Part shown: one piece after another, positions 1-11,357 of the stretch
How the letters are laid out: every line of letters begins with the position of its first letter
How positions within the stretch are numbered: position 1 is the first letter of the stretch
Assembly (NCBI RefSeq): GCF_032854445.1
Contig: NC_088301.1
Coordinates: 38,985,187-39,049,186, forward strand
Source: Liolophura sinensis
Lineage: Eukaryota > Mollusca > Polyplacophora > Chitonida > Chitonidae
Length of the DNA: 64,000 nucleotides
Direction: 5' to 3'
The notes under the pieces: generated by a model
What the model was told of the DNA's origin: nothing
What the model saw: only the letters and a program-made list of their open reading frames with translations
Databases searched by the model: none
Translations under genes and position numbers: made by a program

Positions 1-284
1 GTGCGAACATGCCATATTAAAAGTGTATCTGAGATGCAACAAATTGTAACATTTTTCGTGCGAGAAATACCACACTAAAAGTCAAATATGATAATGTTTA
101 AACCTGTATGGCTAATAGGCTCCGTGTAAAGGCCTCGACACAACTGATATTACATCTATATTTGTCTGGCGACATTCAAAACTGATGATTACATCTATTG
201 ACAGGAAACTTCACATCGTGATAGTGATGCGGGTATAGATACAATTATGAAGCACCTTGCCAAAAATTCTGGACGCTCTCTCAA

Positions 285-790
285 TATTTACTTAGAAGAG
301 ATTTATGCTCATTGTAAAACTTACAAAAGTTACAGTGAAGAGGTTTGATAGAAGAAGCTAGACAAACTTGTTTTGCAGTAATAACTTATGACATTTATAG
401 AAATCGTCACATAACGTACACGATCTAACAAATGCTACAAGGCGACATTTGAGCACGCCATATGCAAGGCCCTTCGTTATATTGCTATCTAAGGAGGGAT
501 AACTTGCAATGTCAAAACTGAGACTGTCTCTCTTGTCGTAGAGTCTGCAAGACAGGAAACCGTTTTGGTCTTTATATAAATACGGGTCCAGATTTAATAT
601 TCCATCTGCAGAGTCTTTAGGATCTTTTAAAGTCATCGAAGGTGGATATATAGTCTTTACTATAAGTGGATTGTTTAAAGCCAGCAGATCATGGCATCAA
701 GATATCGAATGAGAAAGCTAGGGCCAAATGGTGGGATGTTGGGGTGGGGGGCACAATTTGTACCCATTGGAATACATATACAATGTAGAT
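285..790 (-). pseudogene. Reverse transcriptase fragment (retroelement remnant, copy 1)
   Basis: On the minus strand, the stretch near 780-750 reads IPMGTNCAP, the RT motif usually written GIPMGTNCAP. Further along (636-358) an open frame reads LYDKRD, then a S-F-D-I-x-x-Y-P-x-L-x-S-N-I segment and AYGV..., the usual continuation of this RT type. After an in-frame stop near 357, a shifted frame continues with a K-F-Y-N-E-H segment like the C-terminal tail of these RTs. The order of motifs is correct, but the stretch between the GTNCAP motif and LYDKRD is broken. It is therefore a decayed reverse transcriptase. The RT type is common in animal genomes; I cannot fix its class, and Penelope-like is only a possibility. 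Confidence 0.7.
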
Positions 791-799
791 GTCTATGTT

Positions 800-1030
800 T
801 ACTCACAAGAGAATTATACTCATTGTAAAACTTAAGACAGTTAGAGTGAAGGCGTTTGATGGAGTCATTTTGACTCATTCGTTTTTCAGGATATATTATG
901 TGACTGGTAACACACAGGATCTAACACGCTATAAGACAAGATATGCATATTCATATCCAAGTAAGGATAATTTAACGGCCACCCTGAGTTTGGATTTCAG
1001 TATTTCTATATTAGGCCATTCGTGAACAAA
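800..1030 (-). pseudogene. Reverse transcriptase C-terminal fragment (copy 2)
   Basis: Reading down from about 1000 on the minus strand there is a degraded version of the same RT C-terminal region: an N-Y-P-Y-L-D-like stretch, an R-S-C motif, then L-K-F-Y-N-E-Y at about 845-820. It is interrupted by several stops. It ends just before the GTNCAP motif of copy 1, so the C-terminus of one fragment abuts the middle of another. This indicates tandem or nested decayed copies. At DNA level the two tails share the string ctcattgtaaaactta (near 309 and 812). Confidence 0.5.
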
Positions 1031-2679
1031 TTTTGTGTTTTCTTTATCTAAACTGAGGGGAAAAACTGCAATGAAACAATAAAGGTTTTAGAACTTTACC
1101 TTCTTTTCAGTTTTAGGTTATTTTACATACGTCAGGAATTAATTGCAAAGAACAACTGTTAACGAGGACCAGGTTTGGATTCATGAAATCGCGGATAAAA
1201 TTTCAAAAGAGTTTAAATCTGATTGTTTCGTGTTAAGCTGACATGAATTACCCTTCGCGACATCCAAATTTACGACATTTATTTTAGCTGTGTGCAGTTG
1301 GGCAGTGCGGTTTGCATTTCTTAATCACTGTCTATATATAATCATCTCCTAGAACATACCTTCTGGGTCGAAGGAAAGCCACCCACGTGGCTGCACCGCA
1401 AACAGTTACATAGACTGCAGTGCTCGATAAATAGCTACATGTCGACCTCACGTTGTCGAAAACCCTAACTAAGATATCGATTACCACCGCGTGATCCATA
1501 GAAATATAAGACGTAGGCAATGTTCTTTCCTCTGAATAGATTATATATATAGGGGCGCCTTTTCATATTTATTCTTTACAATTGTAAAATAAATCAAAAA
1601 CCTATTTGAACGGGGAGCAGTAAAAGTGCTGCTGTTGTTATTTTTACTATTTAATCTCTAAATCGCCCCGTAAATATCTACTCTCTAATTAACCTTGCAA
1701 CTACAAACATCCTTTCACCTCATTCAAAGTGCTTATTTCACCAGAAGTGTCACGTGTTTCAACATGCTGTAGATAGAGTTTTTTGTACAATATCTCAAGT
1801 CCCTAACGCTGGATTCACCACCATGCAGACTAATTCCCAGTTGATCAGTCTACAACCCTGAGAATAAGAGTTAACATATATGGTGTATAATTACAAATAC
1901 GAGTTAAGATATACAAAACACTGTAACAGAGACGTCATGAACCGAATGGTTGTCATATGGCCAGATCCTAAAAATTTGTAAAAATGCGTACCTAAAAATC
2001 CACGTCCAAAACTACTATTAAAATAGAAAGTAGAAGTATCTCAGTTACCTTTCATTTCTAAATTACCAGTGACGTCTAACACATAGCTATTAACATCACT
2101 ATTTTATCTAACTCAGCATAATCCATGGTGCTATGGGTGGTAAAAGTGACTGCTCTCAAAGCATATAAATGAACAACCCCCAAGTGAAGTAAACTGATTA
2201 GAGACCATGTAAGTGTGACATTTCGTCAACTGTCATACTGCTGTCGTTGCTGTGGTTTTACTCTCCAGGCGTTTGTCTTTTACTTAGCATGTCACAAATA
2301 TCTAGGTGTAAAACTGGGTTATATCACTTCTTCCTCGAGATGATTTTTAAAATAGAGTGGAGTATCATTTTTGTCATCGCCGATCACTGTGTCCATACTT
2401 GAAATATACTTTATAAAAAAGCAAAGGTCAAAGCCCCAGTTGTCTTCTTTGTGAAGTGGCGGTCCATGCAGTTACTAAGACATTCCATACTCATGTTGTT
2501 GTTGTACAGTTACTGCATGTGTTTTTTAACATTTCTTATTTTATCTTAAACCGAAAGCTTACAACACGCACAGCATTTTATTCACTAAGATAAGGCAATG
2601 TATCTGTTTCTACCTACAATGGCAGGTAATGAAGTCATAAAAATTCTTAAAAAACTTACTTGACTTAATTCCAACTTAC
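1031..2679. other. Presumed intron 1 of gene A, no exon seen
   Basis: Gene A runs leftward from 2901, so this stretch should be its first intron. I find no second-exon candidate with the family SEDCLYLN motif. It contains one R1 repeat copy (about 2066-2300) and otherwise AT-rich sequence without recognisable content. Confidence 0.5.
2066..2300 (+). repeat. R1 dispersed repeat, near full-length diverged copy
   Basis: Shares the R1 order: ccagtgacgtctaa, ttaacatcact, ccatggtgctatggg, a tgaagtaaactga block, a gtgtgaca block, gtcaactgtcatactgctgtcgt, and ggttttactctc. It is a diverged but co-linear match to the copies at 20630, 31395 and 40295. Confidence 0.65.
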
Positions 2680-2901
2680 CTCGAACCGTAATTTCCCGAC
2701 GGGTGGACTGGCATAGGGTACACCTAGGAATATATCCACTGGTCTTCGTGGGAAGACTTCTTGTGTATATCCTCTAATTTTGCCATACACAGTTTCTTTA
2801 ACCACAAAGCTGGCTGAGTGCTCCCCTTTGGCGTAGGAGATTGTTGTGGCCACCAGAGATACGACAAGGAGAAGTATCCAGACCATTCTTGTGAACGGCA
2901 T
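2680..2901 (-). CDS. Gene A exon 1: carboxylesterase/neuroligin-like N-terminus (partial)
   Basis: First coding exon of a third esterase-family gene; the remaining exons must lie beyond the left edge. The chosen ATG at 2901 gives MPFTRM then a hydrophobic run ILLLVVSLVATTISYA, a signal peptide; a second ATG at 2886 would also keep it. The mature start reads VYGKIRGYTQEVFPRRP and [20 protein letters not shown], the canonical N-terminal beta-strand block of the COesterase fold. The exon ends LRFE with a GAG|GTAAGT donor, phase 0, exactly as in genes B and C. Over the last 36 residues 29 are identical to gene B, so A and B are closer to each other than to C. An intact reading frame and splice site argue for a live gene; no activity can be inferred from this exon alone. 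Confidence 0.88.
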
Positions 2902-3978
2902 CTCACCTGCCGAGAGCGATTTGTCTGCTGGTCTTACTTTACCTGCGGCCAAAGGACGCTATGTTGTCACGAGGCAGACAGCAAACACGCCATTGAGAGG
3001 GGCTGCTGTTGACAGGCACCCTTGTGCCTCGTACGTACAAATCTCCAATAATACCGATATTGGCTGGTAGAGATTTTTAAATTACTAAGGGTGCAGGTCA
3101 GCGTCTGAGATCGGCAGCCCTGGGGTGATAGAACAGACAGTTTGGCAAAATTCCTCCTTGCCTCTTTCCTTTCGATCTTTTACAAGATGTCTTAAGACAC
3201 AGCCACTCTTCGACGAAGGCCTCACAAAGTTTCACCTCGAGGCGGGCATGTTATTATGTCTTAGATTGAATTGAGTCAGCAGTTTGAATTAAAGTGCACT
3301 GTGATATCCGTTCACAGACAAACTTTCCTTGTGGTAGTCAGGATATTTAGAGAATCCAGCCGCTCTGAGCACATCAAAGGACGCTGTCATAAGAGATCCT
3401 CGTTCCGCTATTGCTGTAAAGCCGGACTTGAGGGAGATTGACAGGAGTAGCCACTAGAAGCGAGACACAAGGCCAGTGTGAACTGTCCGAGTAGCCTTGA
3501 TTCTGTTGTGTTTCGCTAAACATCAAAACTTTACACACCTGCATCCCTGCACATAGTTAGGCTTGATACTACCCTTAACACGGCTGCTTTCTGCTTAGCC
3601 GATCTTGTGAACTTAACCGTGCAAAAACCTTCACCTAGAAATACTTTTCAGTTGAGATGAGCTACCTTCAAGATGGAAGGCGTTTATATATAGACAGAAT
3701 ATATTAAAATAGCAATACATGTCCCACTTCGAGTTTATGTTACTCAATACTTGGTGTTTCGTTTTGTGTCCCCAGGAATACTACTTACACACTTGCCGCA
3801 GACTTGTTTAACCATTGTGCTAGATGCCTTTAAGTTGCTACGTTAAAGCATTTACATGGACTGTAGTATTTTGTATTATAAGCAGTTAGAGAATAGCGTT
3901 CGCTGAACTCGATCATTACGGACAACTGCTGGTCAGTCATCTGAAATAGCTAGTCTAATTGACTGACATATGTACAAA

Positions 3979-4158
3979 ACCGGAGAGAGCCCAGGGGGAA
4001 ACCCACGACCATCTGCAGGTTGTTGGCAGACCTTCCCACTTACGGCGGGAGAGGAAGCCTGCATGAGGTGGATTTGAACTCACAGCGACCGCATTGGTGA
4101 GAGACTGCTGGGTCATTACGCTGAGCTAGCGCGCTAACCAACTGAACCACGGAGGCCT
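3979..4158 (-). mobile_element. tRNA-derived SINE, 5' part with tRNA-like head
   Basis: The reverse complement begins GAGGCCTCCGTGGTTCAGTTGG (A-box-like tggttcagttgg), continues tagcgcgctagc, and has a B-box-like gagttcaaatcc. It then has the SINE body with ctgcagatggtcgtgggttt. The 3' end is truncated. It is highly similar to the full element at 45077. Confidence 0.85.
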
Positions 4159-4164
4159 CATCCT

Positions 4165-4390
4165 AGGTCAATAATTACAAGGCCTATTACCTAAACGACA
4201 TTTAACAAATAATTGCAAGGACAATTGCTAGAGCGACGTTTGAAACAAATCACCAAAGAACTATGACATGATGTAAAGTACGATTGTGCGACGGAATTAT
4301 GCCAAAGAGAAGCCGTCAGCAGTTTTCATTGATGTTGGAAAGCCGCAAGGAATGTTCTAGGCGAATGAGTAGGCGAACTGTTCAGTGCGA
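4165..4390 (+). repeat. R2 dispersed repeat, copy 1
   Basis: Shares with 5530 and 20025 the blocks ggtcaataat..caagg, aacgacatttaaca, caccaaagaacta, gacggaattatgccaaagag, a agtcagcagttttca-like block, atgttggaaa and gttctaggcgaatgagt. It lies directly beside the SINE ending at 4158. No coding capacity is seen. Confidence 0.6.
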
Positions 4391-4879
4391 TGTATATATT
4401 TCCAAAAGCGACAAAAGTACCATTTTAAATTCTTTCACTCTGTGCATTTATGGGGTTATTTGGTTTGTGTATACGTATACTGCATGTGTCTTCTTGTATC
4501 AGGACGAATTCATGCCGACAAAGTGTTGTCTCCACTGAAGTATCATGCCGAAGACACAAGACAAGACACCTTTCACAGCCATATTATACTGACACCAGCC
4601 CTGTTTCCCTACTCTAACCTCGGCAGTGGCTGCAGTCGACTTCGGTAACTAATAATGGAGGTAGGGGTTAATAGACAATGAAAGCATTAAACATTCAGTA
4701 TCTGTATATTCTTAACCACCATTTCGTACAAAAAATAACCATTCAGAACAGATTTAAGAAAATCCTCTTTCGGATAAGAAAGGACAACAATTGTAAACTC
4801 ATCTTTAAAAATTCCAGCCGCCTTAGTCAACATTTTATATTTTCATTTATTGACTTATTTGAGTAATATTTAGCGCTGC

Positions 4880-5045
4880 ACTTCAGAATATTTAACTTAT
4901 ACGACGGCAGCCAGCATTATGGTGTGAGGAAACCGGACATAGCCTGGGGGAAACCCACGACCATCCGTAGATTTCTGGAAAGGATCCAACCTGAGCCGAA
5001 CTTGAACTCATAGCGGCCGTGTTGGTGAAAGGCTTCTGAGTCTTT
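4880..5045 (-). mobile_element. SINE fragment, diverged
   Basis: The plus strand reads cttatacgacggcagccagcattatgg, then gggggaaacccacgaccatc, then gaacttgaactcatagcggcc. These match the reverse complement of the SINE body and B box. The head and tail are decayed. Confidence 0.75.
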
Positions 5046-5529
5046 GTTCTTCGCAATCACTCTGCGCATTCGCCCATATTTTTATAGCACAAATATACTT
5101 CAAAATATAGAAAATACTTCCGACATGATATTTAACTGGACATAGCCATTTACCCTTATATGGGATATGCTGAGTTATGGGAGCTATGTCGTTTCAGATC
5201 ATGCATGTTGATCGTAAAATATACCGGTCAAATACTACATGTTGTGGGTGGCTTATGATCCTATGAGTCCAGTTAGATAATATATCGTGGCGGGGATTGG
5301 GCGCCTGAATCCGAGATCGCTGGTTCGAAACTGGAAGAGGTTTCAACCAGTTATCATCACCAGAATCTATCCGATACCCAGAAAGAGTAATATCGTATGA
5401 TGACAGTAATGTTATGTAAACAATGGTGTATACAGGTACTGAAGCAAGGACATATAAATAGGCAATCTAACTAATGTAAACTGACGTAAAAATGACGTAA
5501 ATATTCGCATACAAGCCGTCAACCAATAT

Positions 5530-5715
5530 GGACGTTCTCTGTCAATAACCGCAAGGTCAGTTCCCAAAACGACGTCTAACACAAACCACCAAATAACTAA
5601 TAGTACATACAGTACGAAATTAGGACGGAATCATGCAAAGAGAAGCAGTCAACAGTTTTCAATAATGTTGGAAAAGCACAAGTTATGTTCTGTGTGAATA
5701 AGTGTTCAAATCGTT
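5530..5715 (+). repeat. R2 dispersed repeat, copy 2
   Basis: Contains gtcaataaccgcaaggtcag, aaaacgacgtctaacacaaa, gacggaatcatgcaaagaga, agcagtcaacagttttcaat and atgttggaaaagcac. It is co-linear with the copies at 4165 and 20025. Confidence 0.65.
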
Positions 5716-5746
5716 GTCATTTTTCAATACCTATATTCTAAAAGAC

Positions 5747-5930
5747 AGCGCGGCGCAATGGCCTGGGAGCCTCTGACCATTGTGGTCGCTGCATGCAAAT
5801 TCAACCTGCCGATGATCTTGGGTTTCTCGGGCTCTGTCCGGTTTCCTCCCACCATAATATTAGCCGCTGTCGTATAAGTGAAATATTCTTGAGAACGGTG
5901 TAAAGCACTAATCAGATAAATAAATAAATA
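5747..5930 (+). mobile_element. SINE, diverged, inserted into an R1 copy
   Basis: Begins in a degraded tRNA-like head, has ctttgtccggtttcc-type body sequence and ccaccataatattagccgct, then gtcgtataagtgaaatattc and an aaataaataaata tail. It is flanked by ctaaaaga on both sides (about 5739-5746 and after the tail), consistent with a target-site duplication. Confidence 0.75.
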
Positions 5931-6040
5931 CTAAAAGAAGTCGGGTTTCACCAGTTACGTGAGACCATTTGATAACTATCACACTGCCATCACTGCTCAT
6001 TATATGCTCTCTACGCTGCAGTTTTATATATCTCGCCTAC
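5931..6040 (+). repeat. R1 dispersed repeat, 3' half
   Basis: gtttcaccagttacgtgaga, ccatttgataactatcacac and tgccatcactgctc, then tctctacgctgcag, match the second half of R1. The 5' half appears cut off by the adjacent SINE insertion. Confidence 0.6.
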
Positions 6041-8726
6041 TCTGAATAATTCCTCGGCATGTCCTTATGGTAAAAAGTCTCAGAAGAACTAAACGCCCAA
6101 ATACACATAACGTATAAGACATATCCACTCGAAAATTATCTACTGCCTGTGGAAGACTGTGCATCTATAGCGTTTGAATACAGATTGTGTCTCCCCCTTC
6201 TATCCGATGATATATTTATGATCTGTTGGCTCTAAACAACTCGCATATTGTACTGATTACTCACACAGAACTCATACACAGCAAAGGCTATCTAAGAAAT
6301 ATATCCAATAGATTGGGAAAGGAGAGATTGTCTACTTGTATTCGCCATTAATTTTTAAGTTTTTCAATGAGTATAATATCTTTAGTCATTTTCTCTATTA
6401 TATCTCTGGCAGTAAAATTCTACTGATCCCCGTGATAGGGTTGCTTGAGAAATAAATAGGGTTGAATTTAAATGCCTGCAAGCATATGTGAATAACTGCA
6501 ACCAGGGCGTAATTAAGATACATGCCTTTGATTAACGACTTATAAACTAGGCGTTCATAAACTATATTTGTGTACACAATTAACCTCACGCGCTAATAAC
6601 ATTCTTCACGTTTTCCCGGCATCACTGGAAACTCATTACTGCTTCTGTTTATATGACTCCCTCCTACTTTCTTTAACTTCATCGTGGTTGTTGTTTAACG
6701 ATGTTTATATAATTGGTTTTGTAATGATAGGCCTGGAATACTCTGAATGACAGTTGCTACGACAATGTCGAATTGCTTTCAGAATTACTTTCAATGTCCT
6801 TATGATAAATAAGACCCACCATGATTAAAAATTACGGCTCCAGCATAAGAATTTAATTGCCAGTTTTATCAGAATAACGCACCTTTAACTGGGGAAAAAG
6901 TGTGACCATACCAGTTTTAAACTGGGAAATTTTGTAGCAAAAATGTCTGTGATAGATATTAGGAAGGTACGTAACTTTCTGACAGCCTTTTTTTTTCAAA
7001 ATAGCTTAATCTACAGTACATCAGTCTTGCATTGGGAGTCTTAATTTAGCTTGAAGCTGGAGAAGTGTCAGCTCACTTTAACACCACACCATATAGAAAT
7101 ATGGTCAGAACCTCCACAACGACCATTTATGCCAATGTGTACATTCGTTTTTCGAAGAAGATCCCTTAAAATTATAATTATAACACCTTCTACTAGGGAC
7201 TTGCTTGGAACTCTGGCTGCATACGAAAAGTATTCAGTGTTGAGTTAGCCATATACACAATACAAACGGACACAGTTCAGTCATTTGTTCTATCAAATGT
7301 AAACTATCTCTAAGCAGTATTTTCTGTCCTGTTCCTTCCATGTACCCTCTCTGTACTCCCAGTCTATAAAAATGCATCAGAACCACACTTTTAATATACT
7401 GAAGCCCTTTGGTTTAAATTCCTTAGAAATTCTTTCACATGCTTCAAAAGTGTCTGACAAATTTTTTCTCCATACTAGGAGATATTGGTATTAATGTTCG
7501 CATAGCAACCCTCTACACTCATTTGCTTATTTTGTTTGGAAACGCCCACACCTAATCCCGAGTGCTCCACAGAGACAATTATTGGCAGATTATCACCTGA
7601 AGAAACTTGGGCAATGTCAACGTGTGTTGATGCCAACAATTCATCTGGCCTTTCCTGCATGGTTAATGACTTCAGAGCGACCTGTTGCAGGACGTGTCCG
7701 ACTTTAATACCCACCCTTTTTGTTTTTAGCATCTTTTACGCAGTCTTGAAAGAAATCAGCTCATGAAAAGTATCATATTTTTTTTTTTACAAAAATCAAT
7801 GAATTCAGCTGACGAAAGCAAAAGCCTATCCGAAAGGTTGTTGTTGCACAAACAGTATTATGCATGTGTTTGTCGGTAGATGGTTTTTCATTTTAACTGT
7901 ACTCGATCCCACAATGCAACACTAAAACCTGAATCACCAGGATTACTTTGTACATACTAAAGCAAGACATGGAGATTATTAAAGTTTGTTTTGACGTAAA
8001 TGTGGAAAGCCGTGTCCTTTTATCCAGTATTGTTTGACATACTCCCTGTGAAGGCAACGAGATATTTGAGGGGCGGGGTGGGGGGTGGGGAGAGAGTCTC
8101 TGATACTACTCAACAATGTGAGGGGTTTCGCCCCTTCAATAAAAACTGTTCAATATCCAATATCTGTAGTATTATAAGATTCCATTGGGTACAAGTTGTG
8201 TCCCCCTCCCTTCTTGCGCAAGGTACCATACTCTTGGTACCGATAACATCATTTCGTTAAAGCTAATCGAATGGCATGTTAGCCATATAGTCTGGGTTTT
8301 TTTTAAAATTATGGTACTGTACTTCCTCCAAGAAATGTCACTCAAGGTGTTAGCAAAGAAGTGGGCGAATTCATCTACTCTCCTGCTTCATTAATTAATC
8401 ATTAATTGTTTTGATGTCCAGTGGTAGAGGTAACAGCTAAATCAACGTCAAAGTTTCATTACATACATCAGCCACATTAACCAGTACATTAACGGTATAT
8501 TTATGATCTGTTCGATTGATTGTTAGGACGCAATGGGGGGTTGCCTAACAGATTCTTCTTTGACATCAGAGTGCAAACAATCCCTTTTCACCTTTACTAC
8601 TAAAAGATATTTTAAAATGTACATGTAGACAGTTACCCTGAAAGTCTTGGTAGCAATACATAAAAGAAAGTATTAGTTCCCCGCTTTTAAACTGCTGTGT
8701 TTGTTTTTGAGACTTATTCCAAATAT

Positions 8727-8840
8727 ACATATTTATTTATTTATTCATTTATTTATTTAATATTTTTGCTATTTAACACCGTCTTCACGCATTTTTCACT
8801 TATATGACAGCGGTCAGATTTATGGATGGTGAAAATCCAG
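8727..8840 (-). mobile_element. SINE 3' fragment
   Basis: An atttattt-rich tail followed by atttaacaccgtcttcacgc, tttttcacttatatgacagc and ggtcagatttatggatgg, the reverse complement of the SINE 3' end. It is truncated. Confidence 0.6.
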
Positions 8841-8879
8841 AATAAACCACCGTCGACATGTGCCTGATAAACCTGTTGA

Positions 8880-9085
8880 TTTATTTATTTATTTGATTGG
8901 TGTTTTACGCCGTACTTAAGAATATATTACGTACCCTAGCATTATGGTGGGAAGAACCCGGGGAAACCCACGACCATTCGAAAGCTGCTGTCTGACCTTA
9001 TCACGTAGGGAGAGCAATGTGAGTGGTGGACTTGCACTCACAGTGACCGCTTTGGTGGAAGTCTGTTGTTCAAAGCCGGGGCCCT
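8880..9085 (-). mobile_element. SINE copy, moderately diverged
   Basis: The plus strand reads atttatttatttgattggtg, tacgccgtacttaagaatat, agcattatggtgggaagaac, cggggaaacccacgaccatt, then acttgcactcacagtgaccg. This is a reverse-oriented SINE from tail to B box, with the head decayed. Confidence 0.8.
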
Positions 9086-9548
9086 AAATAGCCAAGGGCC
9101 TCGAGCCAGCCTGAATGTGCACACTATCTTGTGAACAGATCTCCAGTAAACAATCAGCTTGGTTCAAGATTTTCTGATGCATATCAAATTGCCTCCATGC
9201 ATCCAGCGTTCACTGATGGCCATGATTATCATTTTATTGATATAGATCATTGGAGATAATTATAGGTCTACACCTCGTCTGTCAGTACGTCAGTCTGTCA
9301 GTTCGTCACGAATACAGACTTTTCAAATACGGCTCATCGTATTGAATTAAAACTTACACAACTTCACCATGACAACCATGGCAACTTACAGGTGAAGTTT
9401 GAGTTTCGTTCCGCTTCGTGCATTGTCAACATAATTATGGTCCTTTTTTGTCTTGTTTTTATACAGAACGATTGGTTACTCTGCATCAAAACTTCTCCCT
9501 TAATGAAGGCAAGCCGCCAGCGTTAAAGAGCTTCGGCCATTTAATGTT

Positions 9549-9745
9549 TAATTTATTTATTTGATTGGTATTTTATGCTATGCTCAAGAATATTTCACTT
9601 ATACGACGGCGACCAGTCGTTAGGAGGGAGGTTGCTGTCAGACCGTCCCACGTAAGGCCAGAGAGGAAGCTAGCATGAGCTGGACTTGAACTCACAGCGA
9701 CCGCTTTGGTATGAGACTTCTGACTCACTGCGCCACGCCCTCTCT
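9549..9745 (-). mobile_element. SINE copy, moderately diverged
   Basis: tttatttgattggtatttta, then caagaatatttcacttatac, gacggcgaccag, then acttgaactcacagcgaccg and a decayed head (ctgcgccacg). It lacks the aaacccacgaccatc block, so it carries an internal deletion. Confidence 0.8.
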
Positions 9746-10921
9746 GGGCCCCTCATTTAATGTTTAAAAACTCATGCACCGTACTCAATATTTTCGCACA
9801 AACCATATAAACTGTAGTATATCGTAGTGTAATTATAAATTATGACATTATTCTTGCATTTTGTATTTGAAATTTGCCATTTAGGCCACACTATATATGT
9901 AGCAAAAACATCGCAATGTTTACATTATAATCCAAGAAGACATCACAGAAAACAACACTTCAAGCAACGCATTTATTTTTGAACTCCAAAATTTATATAT
10001 GTACACATTATATGTTCATTGTCCAAGCACAATGTACAGGGTGGCCATTCTTTTTCATTTTAGTACATATTTCTTTGATTTGGTCCACTACGCATTACTC
10101 TCATCAGAGGCTTTAAGCGCTCGGTTTTATCAGAGGCCCACCCATGGTTTTGAACTCTCATGGTCATTCGATATTCGTTCCTCACTAATCAGGACATTAT
10201 AATTTGATAGTGTCATGCAACGTATCTGGCTACTCCTCCGTTTATCCATCATTTTAATGACACTCTACCTACATGAATCAAAGTATAGAGCATCTATGTC
10301 TGTAGAGACTGTTTGTAAGCTATGGTACTATTGAAAAAACGACTGCGATGGTATGTTGAACCATATCATCCTAGTATTATAACTGACACGTTTACCAAGC
10401 AAAGCTAGGTTTTGAGCTTAAATCAGGTGATGTAGGAACGATTATCGCGCATCTGTAACTGAACAAGGTGTTGCATTCAGCTTTAGATTCACGATAACAA
10501 TGAAAATATCTATCAATGCATTAGCTTTGTAACGTTCATTACTACTTCTCGCATTCGAAAAATAGTAATTATTAATGAACAAATCAGGTGAACAGTGAAG
10601 CAAAAATAGATCTTAAGTTTCCATTGTTTCCATATTTTCCGTCAGACAAATAAAATATTTCTAGACCACAAGTATTAACTCACTTTCAATCTCTTAGAGT
10701 AATCAAACATTTCAAAGAACCCAACATTCCACTAGTCTTACACGCATTTATCACTGCCAACATATTCAATGCTGTAGATAGTTAGATTTTGGGTTGTGGT
10801 GCATGTTCTCTACTGTTTGCTGAAGATGTCCAATAAATGAAACATTCAATTATTTCAAGTATTGAAATTTATTTACATTATGTTTCATATCTAAACATTT
10901 CCTATTCTACATTATCGTCTA

Positions 10922-10927
10922 TTTATT
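10922..10927 (-). terminator. Likely polyadenylation signal of gene B
   Basis: TTTATT on the plus strand is AATAAA on the gene strand, 55 bp past the gene B stop codon. A second AATAAA lies at about 10868-10873. Signal use is inferred. Confidence 0.45.
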
Positions 10928-10981
10928 TTGCGTAACAATGAAGTATACAAATATTAACATTCTGATGAAAGTGAGCAAAGT

Positions 10982-11357
10982 TTAGTTATTTTCTGGAAAG
11001 GCACTCGGTTTGTTTGCTTTAGTCAGAGTGTTCCGTAATCGCATTACGTAAAGAATCATTATCAAGAGGAGGATGAACAAGGCGCTGGACACGGCTACCA
11101 AAATCCAGGTTAGCAGCTCGAAATCCAGCCCATGCAGCCGTGTTGTGGTCAGAGGAGAGGTGTGGCCTATTGTGGCCCGCTTCAAATTTGGGAGGAGCGC
11201 ATTCCAGAAAGCCATTTTTCGGGCCCGCATGTTGCCAGCGGTCTTGCTCGTGGCCAGACCCTCTTCGCTAATGAATTTCGTGTAGAGTTTGGACGGATAA
11301 CTGTATGCCTTGAGCTTCCCCTTCTCACCAGCCATCCGTGTATCTTGAGCTGGAACT
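10982..11357 (-). CDS. Gene B exon 11: C-terminus, TM helix and tail
   Basis: Acceptor ttttccag at 11358-11365 opens phase 2 into G-VPAQDTR. It carries the [11 protein letters not shown] motif that closes the esterase domain, a Thr/Ser-rich stalk, the hydrophobic run [20 protein letters not shown], then a basic tail and stop at 10982-10984. Confidence 0.92.

Larger units (their letters stand above)
2902..10921. other. Intergenic region between gene A and gene B 3' end
   Basis: No convincing gene. It is largely built of dispersed repeats: six SINE-derived segments, two R2 copies and one R1 copy, plus a stretch near 9270-9430 with short cagt/gtc-type tandem motifs. The rest is AT-rich and unremarkable. 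The 500 bp just upstream of gene A (2950-3500) is less AT-rich and may hold its promoter, but I see no defined element. Confidence 0.6.
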
